In this document: positions 44,862 to 53,269 of the stretch, piece after piece
How the letters are laid out: each line of letters begins with the position of its first letter
Numbering within the stretch: position 1 is the stretch's first letter
Assembly: GCA_023428695.1 (NCBI GenBank)
Contig: JAEYWY010000017.1
Location: 372,001-436,000, forward strand
Reading direction: 5' to 3'
DNA: 64,000 bases
Source: Bacteroidota bacterium
Lineage (GTDB): Bacteria; Bacteroidota; Bacteroidia; Cytophagales; Cyclobacteriaceae
Program-made: the position numbers and the translations under genes
Notes under the pieces: generated by a model
What the model was told of the DNA's origin: nothing
Database searches by the model: none
Seen by the model: only the letters and a program-made list of their open reading frames with translations

Positions 44862-46190
44862 TCACTCCGGGAAACTGAGCGTACACGTCGTGCCATGGTC
44901 AGGGGTGCTTTCGATCCTGAACGACCCGCCGTGCGCGTCCATGACTCGTTTGACAAGCGAGAGACCGAGGCCTGCGCCCGAAACGTGGCTGACATTCCGC
45001 GCACGAAACATCGCCGCTGTCACGCGTCCGAGTTCGTCTTCAGGGATACCGATACCAAAATCTGTAATGCGAACAACAGCCTCTCCGTTAACGCGTTCAA
45101 GCGTGGCGATAATCTCGCGGTGAGAATACTTGAGGGCATTGTCCAGAATATTATTGAAAACGATGTTCAGCAACTGCCCATTGCCGGTAACAAAAGGCGG
45201 ATCAATCGTCCCGGTTACCCGGATCTCACGGTGGGGGTATACGATCCGCAGCGTATGCACAGCCGATTCAAAAAGCCTGTTGATGTCGATTTGCTCCGTA
45301 TGTTCGCGGAAGAAGCCTTCCTCTAGTCGCGCGAGGGTAAGAAGTCCCTGTGTGATCCGGATAAGGCGTTCCGCCTCGCCGACGACTACGCCGAGAGTTC
45401 TGGTGTATTCCGCGACCGATCGTTCCTTGGCAAGGGCAAGTTCTGCCTCACCCATAATTGCTGTCAGCGGCGTTTTTAATTCGTGTGAGGCATGCTGTAG
45501 AAACCGTTTCTGCGCAACGAACGCGCTCTCGATGCGCTCAAGCAGTGCGTTGAATGTCAGGACTAGTTCATCCAGTTCATCCGGGCTTGCGGGATTTCGT
45601 ATTCCACTGAGGCGGTGACCCAGGTTATCCTTCGTAATCTGGTTTACTTCCCGCACTACGCGTTTCACCGGCTGCAACGTCTTGCTTGCGAAATACAAAC
45701 CCGCGACGTATGAAAGCACAAGACTCAATCCCCAGCCCATGACCATTGCCTTTTGAAGAATATCGAGCTCATGCTGCCCGGGCAGGTCCTTGTCAGAAAC
45801 AAATACGAGATATACTACATTCTCAACAGTATGTGTTCGTCCGACCGTCGTGTAGTCTCCAAGTTCCGCATTGAAAAATTCTTCCTTCTTCAAAAATTCA
45901 ACCCAGTTTTCCGGAATAGAAAAATCACCAACCTGGTGGAGCAGCTTTCCATCCTCAGAATAAATTGATGTTTGTGGATTAACAAGCATAAACGACCCGG
46001 GCGGGATAACATCCTTAACATGAGGCGCTGCAAAGTGCAACGCTTCAAGGCTGGCTTGCTGCGTGAGCCTTTCAATAAAATCACTGTGGACAAATCCGCG
46101 GGTGAGTGTGTAAATAAACAGAAGAATAGCGCCGGTCAGGAGCGCGCTCACCAGTGTGAATCGTAGCACAAGTCTCTGGCCGATCTTCAC
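44862..46190 (-). CDS. HAMP-type sensor histidine kinase
   Basis: The 442-residue kinase has helix 1 at 9-30, a periplasmic sensor loop of about 115 residues, helix 2 at 147-167 and HAMP at 168-222. The HisKA domain has His236 in FLQHASHELKTPLTAIM, and the ATPase domain has NNILDNALKYSH, DFGIGIPE and GAGLGLSLVKRVMDAHGG. The GTG start at 46190 overlaps the stop of the regulator gene (GTGA), so both proteins are coupled. It pairs with the OmpR-type regulator upstream. The signal is unknown. Confidence 0.93.
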   Translation of the reverse strand: MKIGQRLVLRFTLVSALLTGAILLFIYTLTRGFVHSDFIERLTQQASLEALHFAAPHVKDVIPPGSFMLVNPQTSIYSEDGKLLHQVGDFSIPENWVEFLKKEEFFNAELGDYTTVGRTHTVENVVYLVFVSDKDLPGQHELDILQKAMVMGWGLSLVLSYVAGLYFASKTLQPVKRVVREVNQITKDNLGHRLSGIRNPASPDELDELVLTFNALLERIESAFVAQKRFLQHASHELKTPLTAIMGEAELALAKERSVAEYTRTLGVVVGEAERLIRITQGLLTLARLEEGFFREHTEQIDINRLFESAVHTLRIVYPHREIRVTGTIDPPFVTGNGQLLNIVFNNILDNALKYSHREIIATLERVNGEAVVRITDFGIGIPEDELGRVTAAMFRARNVSHVSGAGLGLSLVKRVMDAHGGSFRIESTPDHGTTCTLSFPE

Positions 46191-46900
46191 GCATTAGGTA
46201 GTTTCAGGACGTAACCAAAACCAGTTATCGTATGAATGAGCTTCGGATCGAAGTTCCTGTCAATCTTGTTTCGCAAATAATTAATATACACGTCGATGAA
46301 GTTGGTGCCTGTTTCAAAGTCCAGACCCCAGACAGCTTCGGCGATGTCGACACGTGAGCGAACCTTGCCCTGGTTTCTCGCCAGGTATTCGAGTAGTGCG
46401 TATTCGCGCGCGGTCAACTGAATAGCGCGCCCGTTGCGTTTTACTTCCTTACCTTCGAAATCGATGACAAGATCGGCGAGCTTGAAAAAGTCGAGGCGAA
46501 TTTTTTTGTCGGGATTTTTTTCGGCAATCTCAGCGGCGATTTTCTTTCTTCGCGTCAACGCCTTAACACGTGCATAAAGTTCGTTGAAACGAAATGGCTT
46601 CGACATATAGTCATCGGCGCCTGATTCGAGTCCGGTAACAATATCGTCGCTCATACCAAGTGCAGTGAGCATCAGTACAGGCGTCACTTCATCTTTCTGA
46701 CGCAGTCGCTTGCACAGTTCCAGACCATTGATGCGGGGCAGGTTGATGTCGAGAATAATCAGGTCATACTTTCCGCTTCCAGCAAGTCGCAAACCGATTT
46801 CGCCATCATAGGCAGTATCCACCTCATAACCGGCCTCCTGAAGTCCACGCTTGAGTACTTCGGATACCTTGATTTCATCTTCAACCACCAGAATCTTCAT
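46187..46900 (-). CDS. OmpR/PhoB-family response regulator
   Basis: The 237-residue protein has a receiver domain with Asp51 (LIILDINLPR), Lys in SKPFRFNELYARVKAL, and a C-terminal winged helix (LTAREYALLEYLARNQGKVR onward, ending TITGFGYVLKL). The KNPDKKIRLDFFKLADL linker joins them. It is cognate to the kinase that overlaps it. Four TCTAAY direct repeats just upstream (46947-46982) are candidate binding sites for its own product, implying autoregulation and control of the divergent small secreted protein. Confidence 0.94.
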   Translation of the reverse strand: MKILVVEDEIKVSEVLKRGLQEAGYEVDTAYDGEIGLRLAGSGKYDLIILDINLPRINGLELCKRLRQKDEVTPVLMLTALGMSDDIVTGLESGADDYMSKPFRFNELYARVKALTRRKKIAAEIAEKNPDKKIRLDFFKLADLVIDFEGKEVKRNGRAIQLTAREYALLEYLARNQGKVRSRVDIAEAVWGLDFETGTNFIDVYINYLRNKIDRNFDPKLIHTITGFGYVLKLPNA

Positions 46901-46946
46901 TTTCTAAAGGCGCTATTTGTTCGCATAGCAATGATAAAAAAGAGAA

Positions 46947-46982
46947 TCTAATACGCCTCTAACTTTCTAATGAATTTCTAAT
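46947..46982. promoter_or_regulatory. Predicted operator: four TCTAAY direct repeats
   Basis: TCTAAT (46947), TCTAAC (46958), TCTAAT (46966) and TCTAAT (46977) form two pairs, each with 11-bp spacing, 8 bp apart. Paired direct repeats at one helical turn are how OmpR/PhoB regulators bind DNA. The site sits between the divergent regulator gene (46900) and the small secreted-protein gene (47065). Confidence 0.6.
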
Positions 46983-47064
46983 CCCTTTATAAGTGACTCT
47001 TAATAACGTCTGACTCATTACGCCGTAAAATTGTATAGTGAATCAACAAGAGAATCAATTACTT

Positions 47065-47373
47065 ATGAAAAAGTTTATCGTTTTTGTCGCGCTTGTTGCA
47101 GCCGTTTCAACGGCGGCGGAAGCTCAGCGAATAGTCAGAAATACACCCACCTGGACGTTTTCCAAGGAGATTTTGAAGACGCAGCATTCCCACGTGCTCT
47201 ACACGCCGGCGGTGATTACGACCGCCCAGGCACCGGTGATTGCGAAAGGAATTGCAGGTTGGGAGGCAAGACGCAGAGAAATGCCGAAGCAGCAAGTGGT
47301 TATGCGCAGTGGTAAACCTGCCATTGCAATTTCAAAGGGTGTTGCTCAGCAACAATACGCCAGGAGAAAGTAA
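47065..47373 (+). CDS. Small secreted basic protein
   Basis: The 102-residue protein has a clear signal peptide (MKKFIVFVALVAAVSTAAEA then Q). The mature part is short and basic, without cysteine, ending QQQYARRK, with EARRREMPKQQVVMRSGKPA before it. ATG 47065 is preferred over GTG 47038, which would precede the signal. No family is recognised. It is divergent from the two-component system, with the predicted operator between, so it may be a target or accessory of that system. A strong terminator follows. Confidence 0.65.
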   Translation: MKKFIVFVALVAAVSTAAEAQRIVRNTPTWTFSKEILKTQHSHVLYTPAVITTAQAPVIAKGIAGWEARRREMPKQQVVMRSGKPAIAISKGVAQQQYARRK

Positions 47374-47400
47374 GGTGTGAGAGATTGGTATGCCTTTGAG

Positions 47401-47433
47401 GAGGCTGTCTCAAAAGAGGCAGCCTCTTTTTTT
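47401..47433 (+). terminator. Rho-independent terminator of the small secreted-protein gene
   Basis: An 11-bp stem (GAGGCTGTCTC at 47401-47411 with 47416-47426, one G-T pair) closes a four-A loop and is followed by T7. Confidence 0.9.
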
Positions 47434-47435
47434 GA

Positions 47436-48020
47436 ACGGACGGACTGAAGTCCGTCCTTACAGCATCTTAATCGAGGCTACGCCTCTCGCGGAAACGCCA
47501 CGATGATTGTGTCTCCAGGTAATTTGTAGTGCGTGTATGTTCGCGTCCTGGAAAACGGACGGACTGAAGTCCGTCCTTACAATATCTTAAACGAGGCTAC
47601 GCCCCTCGCGGAAACGCCACGATGATTGTGTCTCCAGGTAAGTTGCAGTGCGTGATATGTTCGCATCCTGGAAAACGGACGGACTGAAGTCCGTCCTTAC
47701 AGCATCTTAATCGAGGCTACGCCCTTCCGGAAACGCCACGATGATTGTGTCTCCAGGTAAGTTGTGGTACGTGATATGTTCACGTCCTGGAAAACGGACG
47801 GACTGAAGTCCGTCCTTACAGCATCTTAATCGAGGCAACGCCTCTCGCGGAAACGCCACGATGATTGTGTCTCCAGGTAAGTTGTGGTACGTGATATGTT
47901 CGCGTCCTGGAAAACGGACGGACTGAAGTCCGTCCTTACAATATCTTAAACGAGGCTACGCCCTTGCGGAAACGCCACGATGATTGTGTCTCCTGTAAGT
48001 TGTGGTACGTGATATGTTCG
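47436..48020. repeat. Five-copy tandem repeat, 119-120 bp unit, with internal palindromes
   Basis: Units start at 47436, 47555, 47675, 47794 and 47914. The last is shortened to about 107 bp. Each opens with ACGGACGGACTGAAGTCCGT, whose GGACGGACT and AGTCCGTCC arms form a tight hairpin. A second palindrome, GAGGC/GCCTC, lies about 30 bp on in most copies. Copies differ by scattered substitutions and small indels. No open frame crosses the array. The palindromic head resembles REP-type elements. There is no transposase in the window. Confidence 0.9.
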
Positions 48021-48030
48021 TGGGGCGTCT

Positions 48031-48888
48031 TTATTCTGCCCGATTGTAGTATTGACCGTCAAACCGATAGGTCTCACTTCCTTCCCGTACAACCACTCCG
48101 TTTTCGCGTAGCTCATACATGACCCTTATATCATGAAGGTTATTGGTTATTGAAGGCAACACCTCAAGTTGCTGAACCTTGGAACTTGTGTCCTGGACAT
48201 CGTCACCATCGCGGTCAGCTTCATACTCCTGTATAAAAGTCTCCTCCAACTGCAGCCTTATCAACGGACGAAAGCCTCTGCCAGAGGCGATGAATATCTC
48301 CGCCCACCGTTCCCGATAAAGATCGTCCTGACCATTTTCGGTCTGCGATGTTACCAGCAATAGTGAACACTTGTCATCGGCGGGAAGCTCGATAAGGGAA
48401 ACCTTTAAGTCGGTCGATGCCTCGCCGCGCGATCCGTCGAAGGTTTGTTTGCCGGCCACCGCGACACCATTGTCTTTGCCGAGTGCAACAAAGAACAGGT
48501 CATACGCTTCGCCATCAACGAAATCACCACGGGAGCACAACACGAGTGATCGTTGTTCACAGGCACCCGACTCTGCAAAAAAACTACCCTGAAGTATCTG
48601 AACCGAAGTGACGATGAAGTCGGGAGTTCCGCCCGAAGCTTCGTATAACGTATCCGGGATATATAGTGAAGGCAAAAACGCCCGCAGAAGCATTTCCCGC
48701 CCGGCAACCTCAACAGTGCCGCCATCAAGTTCATCGCCTATGACGAATGAACGGGGTACGTTCAGAATATCATAATTCCGGTCCTCCATCGAAAGGCTGT
48801 CGACGACAGATGAATCCTTTTTCTCCACCGGCTGACAGGCCGTGGCAAATATGAGTAGACAAAAAGCAAGTTCTGACAGCTTTCTCAC
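48031..48888 (-). CDS. Hypothetical lipoprotein
   Basis: The 285-residue protein has a lipoprotein signal (MRKLSELAFCLLIFATACQ) starting at GTG 48888, the only start that keeps the signal intact. The mature part is acidic and mostly beta, with VVDSLSMEDRNYDILNVPRS, an AGRGFRPLIRL-type segment and a repeated Asp-rich stretch EYEADRDGDDVQDTSS. No family is recognised. A perfect TAnnTTTG lies 47 nt upstream. Its 3' end abuts the tandem repeat array. Confidence 0.7.
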   Translation of the reverse strand: MRKLSELAFCLLIFATACQPVEKKDSSVVDSLSMEDRNYDILNVPRSFVIGDELDGGTVEVAGREMLLRAFLPSLYIPDTLYEASGGTPDFIVTSVQILQGSFFAESGACEQRSLVLCSRGDFVDGEAYDLFFVALGKDNGVAVAGKQTFDGSRGEASTDLKVSLIELPADDKCSLLLVTSQTENGQDDLYRERWAEIFIASGRGFRPLIRLQLEETFIQEYEADRDGDDVQDTSSKVQQLEVLPSITNNLHDIRVMYELRENGVVVREGSETYRFDGQYYNRAE

Positions 48889-48934
48889 GGGTGAGCTTAA
48901 ATGGGATTCGAAGGTAAATCAGATCGGATCATTT

Positions 48935-48942
48935 CAAAATTA
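48935..48942 (-). promoter_or_regulatory. Bacteroidota -7 promoter element for the hypothetical lipoprotein
   Basis: The minus strand reads TAATTTTG, a perfect TAnnTTTG match, 47 nt before the GTG start at 48888. Confidence 0.4.
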
Positions 48943-49108
48943 AGCGTGATCCAAAAAAGTACATGTGATAAAAATCATTCAAACCGGTGAATGAACCTGT
49001 GTGGTTGTGGCAGTGGCACCCATTAACTAACTTTTGACTTGCGGGTTGGGAAAGTACAGGATACCCATGCCCTCCAATTGTAACAGTTTGACCTAAACTT
49101 AAACAATC

Positions 49109-50311
49109 ATGAACTCCAGGACAAAGTATGCGCTGGCAGCGTTGGTGCTGATCGCAAACATGGCGCTGGCTCAGCTTCCGACAAACGATCTTCTTTCCAT
49201 CGCGACGATCAAGAAAGGTATTCGATCGAAACGGATCAGCAGCTACGATACCACGGGCGGAAACAACGACCGGTTCGAAAGCATCAAGTCCGGCGAAAGA
49301 CGAATGCTTTTTGACGTCAAAGGCGCGGGTGTCATTAACCACATCTGGATAACGATCGCACCTGACCCAAAGACACTGAAGCGCGACGACCTTGTGATCC
49401 GGATGTATTGGGATGGCAACAGTGAACCTTCCGTGCATGCACCATTGGGGTCATTTTTCGGACAAGGTTGGAACGAAGCATACACGTTCAAATCCCAGCC
49501 GCTTGTCGCGGCACCCGGAGATGCGAAAGCGCTCGTAAGTTACTTTGCCATGCCCTTCGAACGTGGCGCGCGTATTGAAATCGAAAATCAGTCTGACCGC
49601 AACATCGACGCGTTTTACTATTACGTCGACTATTATGAGATGGACAAACTGCCCGCCGACATGGGACGATTCCACGCCTGGTATAACCAGGAGCTGACTG
49701 AAACAACCGTCGACGAAGGTGAAAACGAGTGGGCAACCCTCGGTGACGTTGGGAACAACAAGTCCGGCGCATCGAACTATCTTTTTGCAGATATCAAAGG
49801 GAAAGGTCAGTTCGTGGGTGTCAACTACTACATTCAATGTCCAACGCCGATTTGGTATGGTGAAGGGGATGATATGATCTTCATCGACGGCAGCAGAATG
49901 CCTACCTTGAATGGAACCGGAACGGAGGATTACTTCAATACGTCGTGGTCACCGAAGGAACATTTTGAACATCCATACTTTGGTTATCCGCGCGTTAACA
50001 CAACGGACTGGTCATGGGAAACCGGCTGGATAGGAAGAACGCACGTGTACCGGTTCCACATCACCGATCCGATCTACTTTGATAAATCACTTCGCTTTAC
50101 CATTGAACACGGTCACAATAATGTGCTGGTTCTTGACTTGCGCAGTGTGGCGTATTGGTATCAGTCAGTAGCAGTAGCCGTTCCTGCGATTCCACCGAAG
50201 ACAGAACGCGCCACGATGCATCAGATCAATCCGGTAGATATTCACCGCTGGCGCGACGCGTGGCGGAAAGCAAGACCAAACAATACGAAGCTTTGGGGAA
50301 ATGAGAAATAG
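49109..50311 (+). CDS. DUF2961 domain secreted protein
   Basis: The 400-residue protein has a signal peptide (MNSRTKYALAALVLIANMAL AQ) and the DUF2961 fold throughout: GAGVINHIWITIAPDPKTLK, GNSEPSVHAPLGSFFGQGWN, and the NGTGTEDYFNTSW and YRFHITDPIYFDKSLRFTIE blocks. DUF2961 proteins are double-jelly-roll proteins, and some members are glycoside hydrolases (for example difructose anhydride or arabinofuranose-acting enzymes). Its stop overlaps the next glycoside hydrolase gene by 11 bp, so the two probably work on one glycan in the periplasm. Confidence 0.88.
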   Translation: MNSRTKYALAALVLIANMALAQLPTNDLLSIATIKKGIRSKRISSYDTTGGNNDRFESIKSGERRMLFDVKGAGVINHIWITIAPDPKTLKRDDLVIRMYWDGNSEPSVHAPLGSFFGQGWNEAYTFKSQPLVAAPGDAKALVSYFAMPFERGARIEIENQSDRNIDAFYYYVDYYEMDKLPADMGRFHAWYNQELTETTVDEGENEWATLGDVGNNKSGASNYLFADIKGKGQFVGVNYYIQCPTPIWYGEGDDMIFIDGSRMPTLNGTGTEDYFNTSWSPKEHFEHPYFGYPRVNTTDWSWETGWIGRTHVYRFHITDPIYFDKSLRFTIEHGHNNVLVLDLRSVAYWYQSVAVAVPAIPPKTERATMHQINPVDIHRWRDAWRKARPNNTKLWGNEK

Positions 50312-53264
50312 CCAGCGAGGATACTTCATTGCAATAATATCACTGTTTCTTTATGCGCACGCATCGGGGCAGGCGGATTCAACAACATCCCTTGAATCCG
50401 GTTTTAGAAACCCGCCTGTTGAGGCACGACCAAGAGCACTCTGGCCATGGCTGAATGGCAACGCCAGCCTCGGACAGATTACGTTCGAGATGGAGGAAGC
50501 AAAGCGCAAAGGAATGGGCGGTTTTGACATTTGGGACATCGGCGTGCTTGTCGATCCTGACAAAGTGATTCCTGCCGGCCCTGCATTCCTCAGTGACAAG
50601 TCTCTGCACGCGATCAACCATACCATTCGTGAGGGTGACCGCCTTGGGCTGGAGATCGGACTCACGTTCGCGAGCAGCTGGAATGCCGGTGGCAGTTGGG
50701 TAACACCCGAGCACGGCGCGATGGGTCTCTTCAGAAGCGATACAGTGGTGACTGGGCCGCGCGTCTTTAATGGTACAATTCCTTTTCCGACTATTCCTGA
50801 CAAGTACGGCAATCGCCCTGTAATCCAAAACCGTGATCCAAAAACCGGCCTCCCGGTTTTCTTCCGCGAAGTCGCGCTCATAGCCCACCCGTTGAATGCA
50901 GACTCAGTGGTTGATCCAAACGACATCAGGGTATTGCCACTGAAACGCGTTGATGGAAAAATCAAATGGAACGTTCCTCCGGGTAAGTGGCGGATCGTCA
51001 GGTATGTCTGCGCGCCAACGGGACAGCCATTGTCTATACCGAGTCCAAATTCGATCGGACTCATGCTTGATCACTTCAGCGCCGCCGCGCAGGAGCATAA
51101 CCTCGACTACATTTTCAAACGACTCATTCCCGTTACAGGTGATCTCCGCGGGCGATCATTAAAGTATCTCTACGCCGACAGTTATGAGGTAAACTCAGCC
51201 GTGTGGACACCTCTGCTACCGACGGAATTTCAGAAACGCAAAGGGTATTCACTCGATAAGTTTTTGCCCGTGCTTGACGGCTTTCGTATTTCGGACAGTG
51301 CAACAAGTGAACGGTTTCTTTTTGATTTCCGCAAAACATTGTCGGATCTGATCATCGAAAATCATTACCGGCTGGGAACGAAGATATGCAACGACTACGG
51401 TATTGGTTTCGCGGCGGAAGCTGGTGGACCAGGACAACCATTGCATAACGTTCCCTTTGAAGATCTTAAAGCACTCGGATCCGTTTCCATTCCACGTGGC
51501 GAATTCTGGAACAAACATCCACAACTCGACTTATTGCAAGTGGTGAAGGGTGTTTCGAGTGCCGCACATATCTACAACAAAAAATATGTTGAAGCCGAGT
51601 CGTTCACGAGTGTGTGGCTCTGGCAGGAAGGACCCAATGAACTTAAACCGCTTGCCGACCGCGCGATGTGCGAAGGCCTGAACCGGTTTGTCTATCACAC
51701 CTTTCCGCACACGCCTCCTGAATCGGGTGACCCCGGATGGGTTTACAACTTTGGAACGTTAATCAATACGACCAACGGGTGGTGGCCGAAGTCTGCAGCG
51801 TTTCATGAATACCTGGCACGATGCAGCTACCTGCTACAACAGGGCGAGTTTGTAGCAGACGTAGCTTTTTACTACGGCGACGCCGCTCCGAATTTCACGG
51901 GCCCCAAAACAATCAAAGACGGACTTGGTTATGGCTATGACTACGATGTCGTAAACAGTGAAGCGATCCTTACAATGATGGATGTCCGCGACAATCGGAT
52001 TGTACTACCTCATGGTCAGTCTTACGCAGTACTCGTTCTTCCATCCGATAACTCATCAATGAATCCGGCGGTGCTGCAGAAACTCGAGAGCATGATCCGG
52101 AAAGGTGCCGTTGTGATGGGAGGAAAACCTGAATTTGCGACGGGGCTTTCCAACCGCGACGCGAATGATGCGTTGATAAAAGAACTGGCCGAAAGGATTT
52201 GGGGAACAGATCACACGACGGAATCAGAAAATGTAGTGGGCAAAGGAAAAGTCGTCTGGGGCAAGACAGTGCGCGAAGTTTTGGCTGAGATGGCGACCGG
52301 TCCGGATGTGCATCTCAATGCCGAAGAGCAAAACAATATTGACTGGATTCACCGCCGGACTGAGAATGATGAAATCTATTTCATTCGAAACAAACAGAAC
52401 ACCCCTACCCGTCAGGTTTTAACGTTTCGTGTGAAGGACATGATCCCACAACAATGGAATCCCGCGACGGGCGCGACATCAGAAATAACACTGTATACCA
52501 AAACGCCGGATGGAATTTCGATACCAATGTTTCTTGATCCTCATGAGTCCATGTTTGTCGTATTCAGAAAAGGAACCGCAACTCCTGCTGAGAATATCAC
52601 ATGGAACGGGAAGCCCGTTCACGACGCGATGGGTCAAACTGTTAGTTGGAGATACACTAATGACGGCACGTTGGTTTCCGGTGAAGGTACATGGTCCTGG
52701 CTCCGCAATGGCAAAAAAAGCAACATAACACTATCGACTTCTCCGACAACAGAATTGAAGGGACCATGGATCGTACGTTTCGACAAAACGAAAAATGCGC
52801 CAGCAATTGACACCATGCGAACGCTTCTGCCACTAAACGAATCCAACGATGAGCGTATACGGCACTATTCCGGCCAGGCAACTTATGAACACACATTCAC
52901 GTTGGAGGAAAGTGCTTTTCAGAAAAATCAGCGAATAATCCTGGAACTTGGGGTGGTAAGAGAAATCGCCGATGTTTTCGTTAACGGAGTGAGTATCGGC
53001 ACCGTGTGGCATTCTCCTTTTCGCCTTGACATAACGAAAGCGATGCACGCCGGCTCAAATACGATAGTCATCGAAGTTGCGAATACCATTAACAACGGCC
53101 TTGTTGGCGACGCAAAACTTCCTGCTCAGTACAGACGAATGAGCTCCAATGTACAACGATTGCCAAATGCGTGGATGAACCCATTTGCCGAGGCGCCGCT
53201 ACTTCCATCAGGATTAATCGGTCCGGTTGTGATTCGTGTGGAACACCTGGTACCGTTTGACTAA
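50301..53264 (+). CDS. GH106-like secreted glycoside hydrolase (alpha-L-rhamnosidase-type)
   Basis: The 987-residue protein has a signal peptide (about residues 1-24, ending HASGQA). The N-terminal half has WPWLNGNASLGQITFEMEEA and GGFDIWDIGVL, as in large GH106-type alpha-L-rhamnosidases. A middle glutamine-amidotransferase-like segment (VLVLPSDNSSMNPAVLQKLE) follows. The C-terminal GH2-like sugar-binding jelly roll carries ILELGVVREIADVFVNGVSI and FRLDITKAMHAGSNTIVIEV. Rhamnosidase activity is inferred from the family. The start ATG 50301 overlaps the DUF2961 gene. Confidence 0.83.
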   Translation: MRNSQRGYFIAIISLFLYAHASGQADSTTSLESGFRNPPVEARPRALWPWLNGNASLGQITFEMEEAKRKGMGGFDIWDIGVLVDPDKVIPAGPAFLSDKSLHAINHTIREGDRLGLEIGLTFASSWNAGGSWVTPEHGAMGLFRSDTVVTGPRVFNGTIPFPTIPDKYGNRPVIQNRDPKTGLPVFFREVALIAHPLNADSVVDPNDIRVLPLKRVDGKIKWNVPPGKWRIVRYVCAPTGQPLSIPSPNSIGLMLDHFSAAAQEHNLDYIFKRLIPVTGDLRGRSLKYLYADSYEVNSAVWTPLLPTEFQKRKGYSLDKFLPVLDGFRISDSATSERFLFDFRKTLSDLIIENHYRLGTKICNDYGIGFAAEAGGPGQPLHNVPFEDLKALGSVSIPRGEFWNKHPQLDLLQVVKGVSSAAHIYNKKYVEAESFTSVWLWQEGPNELKPLADRAMCEGLNRFVYHTFPHTPPESGDPGWVYNFGTLINTTNGWWPKSAAFHEYLARCSYLLQQGEFVADVAFYYGDAAPNFTGPKTIKDGLGYGYDYDVVNSEAILTMMDVRDNRIVLPHGQSYAVLVLPSDNSSMNPAVLQKLESMIRKGAVVMGGKPEFATGLSNRDANDALIKELAERIWGTDHTTESENVVGKGKVVWGKTVREVLAEMATGPDVHLNAEEQNNIDWIHRRTENDEIYFIRNKQNTPTRQVLTFRVKDMIPQQWNPATGATSEITLYTKTPDGISIPMFLDPHESMFVVFRKGTATPAENITWNGKPVHDAMGQTVSWRYTNDGTLVSGEGTWSWLRNGKKSNITLSTSPTTELKGPWIVRFDKTKNAPAIDTMRTLLPLNESNDERIRHYSGQATYEHTFTLEESAFQKNQRIILELGVVREIADVFVNGVSIGTVWHSPFRLDITKAMHAGSNTIVIEVANTINNGLVGDAKLPAQYRRMSSNVQRLPNAWMNPFAEAPLLPSGLIGPVVIRVEHLVPFD

Positions 53265-53269
53265 TGCGT

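Noticed and set aside
47436..48020. CRISPR array
   Set aside because: The repeats are 119-120 bp and abut directly, with no short repeat and variable spacer, and no cas genes are present. This is a tandem duplication.
50351..51064. 237-codon minus-strand frame over the GH106-like gene
   Set aside because: It lies in a shadow frame of a well-supported glycoside hydrolase.
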